A stretch of 11,261 bases of DNA, taken from Eubacterium sp. GTDB taxonomy: Bacteria; Bacillota_A; Clostridia; Lachnospirales; Lachnospiraceae. Positions 7,419 to 11,261 of the stretch are shown here, piece after piece. Location: NCBI GenBank assembly GCA_023663915.1, contig JAMPGN010000147.1, positions 1 through 11,261 of the forward strand, written 5' to 3'. A program made the translations under genes and the position numbers. The notes beneath the pieces are model-generated. The model was not told the DNA's origin. It ran no database searches and saw nothing but the letters and a program-made list of their open reading frames with translations. Within the stretch, counting starts at the first letter, position 1; each line of letters begins with the position of its first letter.

Positions 7419-7426
7419 CCAGAATG
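7419..7426 (+). repeat. 8-bp target-site duplication, right copy
   Basis: CCAGAATG, identical to 7298-7305, abuts the right terminal repeat of the element. The perfect state suggests a fairly recent insertion. Confidence 0.8.
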
Positions 7427-7467
7427 AAAAAACAGAATCAAAAATAATGTAAAATATTTCGGTTTTC

Positions 7468-7476
7468 TGTTATAAT
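7468..7476 (+). promoter_or_regulatory. Extended -10 SigA promoter for the chemotaxis receptor gene
   Basis: TGTTATAAT matches the extended -10 consensus TGnTATAAT exactly. The -35 region 17 bp upstream (TGTAAA, 7448-7453) is weak, as is usual for extended -10 promoters. Transcription should begin near 7483, giving a leader of about 68 bases. A 7-bp inverted repeat, AACAGAA (7431-7437) with TTCTGTT (7465-7471), brackets the -35 and touches the -10. It could be an operator, but the region is AT-rich and the match could be chance. Confidence 0.7.
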
Positions 7477-7521
7477 GTTAATTGGTCAGTTTGAAAGGAA
7501 GAAGAATGCTTACATAAATCG

Positions 7522-7529
7522 ACCGATAA
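7522..7529 (+). promoter_or_regulatory. Possible motility-sigma (SigD/FliA) -10 box
   Basis: ACCGATAA differs by one base from the FliA -10 GCCGATAA and lies 21 bases before a chemotaxis gene, where motility-sigma control would make sense. No good TAAA-type -35 is seen at the expected 11-15 bp, so the call is weak. Confidence 0.2.
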
Positions 7530-7550
7530 CATGATAGGAGGAAACTGAGT

Positions 7551-9275
7551 ATGAAGAAGAGGAAAACGAGAAAGCTTGGTATCCGGATTAAAATCTTGCT
7601 GCCGACAACCGTAGCGATCATTCTGATGTGTGCGGTGATGGGGCTGAACTCTTACCAGCGTAACAAAGAAGGGTTAATTGCTATGGGAGTTGAGGAAGCG
7701 CAGATGGCAGCGGTCATTTCCACCAAGGTTATCGATGCGGATACGGTGGCGCAGATGTCGGTAAAGCAAGTAGGCAGCGCGGAATATAATGCACTTTTTC
7801 AGTCCATGCTTGAGATCAAACAGGAGTGCGGGATCAAATATTTGTATACGCTGTATACGGACGGGAGCAACGTATACTATGGGATCGATGCGGATGATAC
7901 CGAAAGCAAGAATGACTTCGGCACGGTTTTTGAGACGTCGTATCAGGAATTGAGATCTGTTTTTGACGGGGAGAGGTATGTACAGGATTATATTGATTCC
8001 ACAGAGGATGGCGATCTGATTTCTGCCTATATGCCACTTATTGACAGCAGCGGAAATATCGTGAGCATTATCGGTTGTGATTACGATGCCGCCGGAGTGG
8101 TAGAACGGTTGGATCTGGCATTGAGGAGGGTTTTGCAGATTTCCATCATTTGTCTGGTCATTGTGCTGGTAGCGCTTAACATCATTGTGGACAGGGTGAT
8201 TAAGAGTCTGCATAAGGTGGATGGCAAGATCTATGAATTGGTACATAACGAGGGCGATCTGACGCAGACGTTGGATGTTCGCACGGGCGACGAGATGGAA
8301 ATGATTGCGGAGAATGTCAATGCACTGCTTGGTCACATACGGGAGATCATGTTGAATATAGCGGACAATTCCGAACACTTGAAAGAGTCTTCCCGCATGG
8401 TATCCAGCAATCTGAGCAACGCCGAATCGGAGATCATCGATGTGTCTTCGGTGATGGAAGAGATGAGCGCAGCAATGGAAGAGTCCAGCGTTTCCTTAGA
8501 GCAGATTAATGAATCAATTCGACAGAGCTTCGAGTCGATCGAGAGCATTTATGAGCAGGCGGAAGGTGGGCGTGCTTCTTCCGACCAGATTATGCAGAAT
8601 GCTTCACAGATCTATCACCGAGCAGTGGATGAGAAGCAGAAAGCCGTACAGCAGGTTGCAAAGATGGCGGATTCGGTTCAGGATAAGATTGAGCGTTCCA
8701 AAGATGTGGAGAAAGTCAGGGAACTCACGAGGGATATCATCAATATTACCGAGGAGACGAATCTGCTGTCACTCAATGCCACCATCGAGGCGGCACGCGC
8801 AGGTGAGGCAGGTAGAGGGTTTGCGGTAGTTGCGGACGAGATCGGCAAACTGGCAGCAAACTCCGCGGAATCGGCGGAAGAGATTCAGAAAGTAACCGCC
8901 GAGGTGATCCAGACGGTGGACGAGCTGGCGGCGGAAGCACAGCAGATGCTTGCATTCATGAATGAGACGGCAATCGGCGGTTATGAGAAGTTGTTAGAGA
9001 CGAGTGAGAGCTATCAGAACAACGTCGGGGATATGAATGAGATGATGCAGAATTTCGCGGCGGAAAGTGAACGGCTCAAAATGGGTATGGATGAGATTAA
9101 GAATGCTATAAATGATGTGAAGACGGCGGTCAGCGAGAGTACCATAGGAGTGACGAATGTGTCAGAAACGGCTGTGCGGCTGACCGGCAATGTGGGCGAG
9201 ATCGGCAAGGAGGCGGATTCCAACCTGGAGATCGTTGACCGGTTAAACGGGGAGGTCGGGAAGTTCAAATTATAA
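7551..9275 (+). CDS. Methyl-accepting chemotaxis protein with Cache-like sensor
   Basis: A 574-residue transmembrane chemoreceptor. Helix 1 is at about 16-33 after a basic N-terminus. An extracytoplasmic sensor spans about 34-194, with YLYTLYTDG at 97-105 and GIDADD at 111-116, a pattern seen in Cache/PDC-like domains (sub-type uncertain). Helix 2 is at about 195-214, HAMP at about 215-268, then a long coiled-coil hairpin. The tip that contacts CheA/CheW carries the near-universal sequence [18 protein letters not shown] (402-419) followed by [11 protein letters not shown]. The two arms around the tip are close to equal, about 150 and 155 residues, so the signalling domain is complete; this fits a long 44-heptad-class receptor. 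Glu-rich stretches such as [12 protein letters not shown] (302-313) are candidate methylation regions. No CheR-tethering pentapeptide is at the C-terminus (GKFKL). AGGAGG at 7536-7541 sets the start. The gene has its own promoter and looks monocistronic. The ligand is unknown. Confidence 0.95.
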   Translation: MKKRKTRKLGIRIKILLPTTVAIILMCAVMGLNSYQRNKEGLIAMGVEEAQMAAVISTKVIDADTVAQMSVKQVGSAEYNALFQSMLEIKQECGIKYLYTLYTDGSNVYYGIDADDTESKNDFGTVFETSYQELRSVFDGERYVQDYIDSTEDGDLISAYMPLIDSSGNIVSIIGCDYDAAGVVERLDLALRRVLQISIICLVIVLVALNIIVDRVIKSLHKVDGKIYELVHNEGDLTQTLDVRTGDEMEMIAENVNALLGHIREIMLNIADNSEHLKESSRMVSSNLSNAESEIIDVSSVMEEMSAAMEESSVSLEQINESIRQSFESIESIYEQAEGGRASSDQIMQNASQIYHRAVDEKQKAVQQVAKMADSVQDKIERSKDVEKVRELTRDIINITEETNLLSLNATIEAARAGEAGRGFAVVADEIGKLAANSAESAEEIQKVTAEVIQTVDELAAEAQQMLAFMNETAIGGYEKLLETSESYQNNVGDMNEMMQNFAAESERLKMGMDEIKNAINDVKTAVSESTIGVTNVSETAVRLTGNVGEIGKEADSNLEIVDRLNGEVGKFKL

Positions 9276-9359
9276 GCGGAAATGCAGGCGGCAGAATGGT
9301 CGGTTTGGGCTGTCGCTAAGATTATAAGCTGGAATAGACGTGTTTTTTCTACATTTTTC

Positions 9360-9388
9360 TTGTCTAATATAAGAAGCGGTGGTATACT
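9360..9388 (+). promoter_or_regulatory. SigA-type promoter for the antiporter gene
   Basis: TTGTCT (9360-9365) and TATACT (9383-9388) are separated by 17 bp, giving 9 of 12 consensus matches. The start of transcription would be near 9395, leaving a leader of about 130 bases. A second -10-like hexamer, TATAAG at 9368-9373, lacks a good -35. Confidence 0.55.
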
Positions 9389-9436
9389 AACTTCGGCAGT
9401 AACGGTATTATTGTATACGAAGTGGGTACCGCCGCT
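9375..9436. repeat. Interrupted inverted repeat overlapping the antiporter promoter
   Basis: AGCGGTGGTA (9375-9384) matches the reverse complement of TACCGCCGCT (9427-9436) at 9 of 10 positions, and the odd pair is G-U in RNA. Inside it ACTTCG (9390-9395) pairs with CGAAGT (9418-9423). The left arm covers the start of the -10 box, so as DNA this could be an operator. If transcription enters from upstream it would be a long hairpin. Confidence 0.5.
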
Positions 9437-9451
9437 GTTGTATGAGGAGGC

Positions 9452-9494
9452 TGCCTTGCAGTGCAGGCTATCGTGTAGGGCGCTGTGCAAGGCA
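9452..9494 (+). promoter_or_regulatory. Leader hairpin upstream of the antiporter RBS
   Basis: TGCCTTGCA (9452-9460) is perfectly complementary to TGCAAGGCA (9486-9494). Past a GTG bulge, CAG (9464-9466) also pairs with CTG (9483-9485). No T-run follows, so it is not a terminator. It ends 17 bases before the AAGGATGGAG ribosome binding site at 9511-9520. The left arm can alternatively pair with the nearby TGCAGGC (9462-9468), so two folds compete. A regulatory role is inferred. Confidence 0.4.
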
Positions 9495-9524
9495 AAAGAA
9501 AAAATACTAGAAGGATGGAGAAAA

Positions 9525-11138
9525 ATGAAAAAGAAAAAATTGTTACAAGGAATAGGCGCGCTGATTCTGTGTCTGGCACTTTTGCCGATCACGGCGTTTG
9601 CTGCGGAAGAGGGGGTAGAATATACGCCCGCAATGTATTCCACTTTCTGGGCGCTTGTTCCGCCGGTTGTTGCGATCGTGCTAGCGCTAATCACGAAGGA
9701 GGTTTACAGTTCCCTTTTTATCGGTATTTTGGTAGGTGGACTCTTTTATTCCGGCTTTTCCTTTGAGGGGACACTGACACACATTTTTAATGGCGGCTTC
9801 GTGGCTGTGCTCTCCGACAGTTATAATGTCGGTATCCTGATATTTCTCGTGATACTGGGAGCAATGGTGAGCCTGATGAACCATGCCGGCGGTTCCGCCG
9901 CCTTCGGGCATTATGCGAAAGAGAAGATCAAGACGCGCGCGGGCGCACAGCTTGCTACGGTGGCTCTTGGAGTCCTGATTTTTATCGATGATTATTTCAA
10001 CTGCCTTACGGTAGGCAGCGTTATGAAGCCTGTCACGGACGAACATAAAGTTTCCCGTGCGAAGCTTGCCTATCTGATCGATGCTACGGCAGCGCCCGTC
10101 TGCATCATTGCCCCGATCTCCTCATGGGCAGCGGCCGTGTCCGGTTTCGTTGAGGGGGAGGACGGATTTTCGATCTTTATCCGCGCCATTCCCTATAATT
10201 TCTATGCGATTCTGACAATCATCATGATGATTGCGCTGATCGTGATGAATGTGGACTTCGGCTCGATGAAGACACATGAGGCGAATGCTCTGAAAGGGGA
10301 CTTATTCTCCACAGGGGAGAAGGCTTCGACGCAAGAGGAGGCGGCGGTCAATCCGAAGGGCAAGGTGATTGACCTTCTGATTCCTATTATCGTGTTGATT
10401 GTATGTTGTGTGATCGGTATGATTTACACGGGTGGATTTTTTGACGGGGCAGGGTTTGTTGAAGCATTCTCTAATTCCGATGCCTCGGTAGGTCTTGCCT
10501 TGGGAAGTATCTGTGCTTTGATTTTGACGGTCATTATCTATCTGATCCGGCGGGTTTTGAGTTTTACGGATTGTATGAAATGCCTACCTGATGGTTTCAA
10601 GGCGATGGTTCCGGCTATTTTGATCCTGACTTTTGCATGGACGTTGAAGGCGATGACAGATTCTTTGGGGGCGGCTACGTTTGTGGCAGACGTGGTACAG
10701 AAGAGTGCGGGAGGATTTATGAACTTCCTGTCGGCAATCATTTTCCTTGTGGCATGTTTCCTCGCATTTTCCACGGGAACATCGTGGGGAACGTTTGGTA
10801 TTCTCATTCCTATCGTGGTGAATGTGTTTATGAACTCGAATCCGCAGCTTATGATTATTTCCATTTCCGCATGTATGGCGGGAGCGGTGTGCGGCGACCA
10901 TTGTTCGCCGATCTCCGACACCACGATCATGGCATCTGCGGGTGCGCAGTGTGACCATGTCAATCATGTGTCCACACAGCTTCCTTATGTGATCGTGGTT
11001 GCCGTGATTTCCTTTATCACATACATCGTTGCGGGTTTTACGCAGAGTGCATGGATTTCATTGCCAGTAGGAATTGTTCTGCTGATTGCTACGCTGGCGG
11101 TGATTAAGAATATGAGCGGTAAGGAACAAACGGAATAA
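9525..11138 (+). CDS. NhaC-family Na+/H+ antiporter with N-terminal signal peptide
   Basis: A 537-residue polytopic membrane protein of the NhaC family (COG1757), which exchanges Na+ (or a charged organic acid pair, as in the malate/lactate branch) for protons. I start it at 9525 because AAGGATGGAG lies just upstream and the protein then begins with a classic signal peptide: KKKK, a hydrophobic core at 6-22 and an AFA-A cleavage site near 26. The in-frame ATG at 9282 would translate the promoter and leader. About 12-14 hydrophobic segments follow, for example near 39-57, 61-79, 101-118, 141-158, 224-243, 282-300, 320-341, 400-437, 440-456 and 487-527. Family-typical polar motifs inside the membrane are FIDDYFN at 153-159 and GDHCSPISDTT at 457-467, followed by CDHVNH at 476-481; these acids and histidines are the likely ion path. 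A charged cytoplasmic loop covers about 247-280. It is monocistronic, with its own promoter and terminator. The exact substrate is not determinable. Confidence 0.92.
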   Translation: MKKKKLLQGIGALILCLALLPITAFAAEEGVEYTPAMYSTFWALVPPVVAIVLALITKEVYSSLFIGILVGGLFYSGFSFEGTLTHIFNGGFVAVLSDSYNVGILIFLVILGAMVSLMNHAGGSAAFGHYAKEKIKTRAGAQLATVALGVLIFIDDYFNCLTVGSVMKPVTDEHKVSRAKLAYLIDATAAPVCIIAPISSWAAAVSGFVEGEDGFSIFIRAIPYNFYAILTIIMMIALIVMNVDFGSMKTHEANALKGDLFSTGEKASTQEEAAVNPKGKVIDLLIPIIVLIVCCVIGMIYTGGFFDGAGFVEAFSNSDASVGLALGSICALILTVIIYLIRRVLSFTDCMKCLPDGFKAMVPAILILTFAWTLKAMTDSLGAATFVADVVQKSAGGFMNFLSAIIFLVACFLAFSTGTSWGTFGILIPIVVNVFMNSNPQLMIISISACMAGAVCGDHCSPISDTTIMASAGAQCDHVNHVSTQLPYVIVVAVISFITYIVAGFTQSAWISLPVGIVLLIATLAVIKNMSGKEQTE

Positions 11139-11165
11139 CGGAATATGTTTTATGAGATGATATTT

Positions 11166-11198
11166 GGGAACAGATCCGGCTGGGGTCTGTTCCCTTTT
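11166..11198 (+). terminator. Rho-independent terminator after the antiporter gene
   Basis: GGGAACAGATCC (11166-11177) pairs with GGGTCTGTTCCC (11183-11194) over 12 bp with one G-U pair, a 5-base loop and TTTT directly after. It begins 27 bp past the stop codon. The 63 bases beyond it (11199-11261) show no gene or other feature I can name. Confidence 0.92.
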
Positions 11199-11261
11199 CG
11201 TGAGGGTGGCAGGACTGTTGGTTCAGGCAGGGTTGCGTCTATCATTGAGTAATTGAAAGAA

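Noticed and set aside
7483..7550. Cyclic di-GMP riboswitch before the chemotaxis gene
   Set aside because: The leader is only about 68 bases. It has a simple 7-bp repeat (TCAGTTT/AAACTGA) but none of the conserved riboswitch core I would expect.
7674..8378. 234-codon open frame on the minus strand
   Set aside because: It lies entirely antisense to the chemotaxis receptor gene, has no ribosome binding site and no recognisable domain; it is a shadow of the real coding frame.
9288..9350. Stem GCGGCAG/CTGTCGC followed by a T-run, as a terminator for the chemotaxis gene
   Set aside because: The T-run at 9343-9348 starts 26 bases after the stem, too far for a rho-independent terminator.
9282..9524. 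81-codon N-terminal extension of the antiporter
   Set aside because: It would translate the promoter, inverted repeat and leader hairpin and place a signal peptide in mid-protein. The ATG at 9525 has a good ribosome binding site.
9014..9694. 226-codon minus-strand frame spanning the gap between the receptor and antiporter genes
   Set aside because: It runs antisense through two real genes, has a low-complexity Ser/Ile-rich sequence and no ribosome binding site. It overlaps the promoter and leader of the antiporter gene.

Overview
The window looks like a chromosomal segment of a low-to-mid GC Gram-positive anaerobe of the Clostridia, most likely Lachnospiraceae-like. That placement is an inference from three things: strong AGGAGG-type ribosome binding sites, a SigA-type extended -10 promoter, and protein sequences with a Firmicutes flavour. 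All eight genes I support are on the + strand. No tRNA, rRNA or CRISPR array is visible.

Region 1 (1-5103, probably continuing to 7276) is a tightly packed operon. It starts inside a DppB/OppB-type permease, cut by the window edge, and continues with a DppC-type permease and two oligopeptide-type ATPases (DppD-like and DppF-like). Gaps are -8, 12 and 17 bp. No substrate-binding protein is in view; it may lie upstream of the window. 23 bp after the last ATPase comes a compact protein related to neutral/alkaline ceramidases (a zinc amidase fold). After a further 112 bp comes a 686-residue fusion: an esterase Ig-like N-terminal domain, an alpha/beta hydrolase (EstA/COG4099-like), and a metallo-beta-lactamase (MBL) fold domain. 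Neither hydrolase has a signal peptide. The simplest reading is import of an amide- or ester-containing compound (peptide, N-acyl amino acid, lipopeptide or similar) followed by hydrolysis in the cytoplasm. The substrate cannot be read from the sequence.

Region 2 (7277-7550) is intergenic. It holds a 113-bp non-coding element at 7306-7418 with 10-bp perfect terminal inverted repeats starting GTAA and a perfect 8-bp direct repeat on both sides. This is the signature of a MITE moved by an IS66-type transposase. Next to it is a clear extended -10 promoter for the following gene.

Region 3 (7551-9275) is a membrane-bound methyl-accepting chemotaxis protein with an extracytoplasmic Cache-like sensor, a HAMP domain and a full signalling hairpin.

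Region 4 (9276-11198) is an NhaC-family Na+/H+ antiporter with an N-terminal signal peptide. It has its own promoter, an inverted repeat overlapping the -10, a structured leader and a strong rho-independent terminator. The last 63 bases hold nothing I can name.

The points most worth a second look are the importer-plus-two-hydrolases operon, the fused esterase/MBL enzyme with a missing metal ligand, altered catalytic-site residues in the ceramidase-like protein, a degenerate ABC signature in the DppF-like ATPase, the IS66-type MITE, and the structured leader of the antiporter gene.
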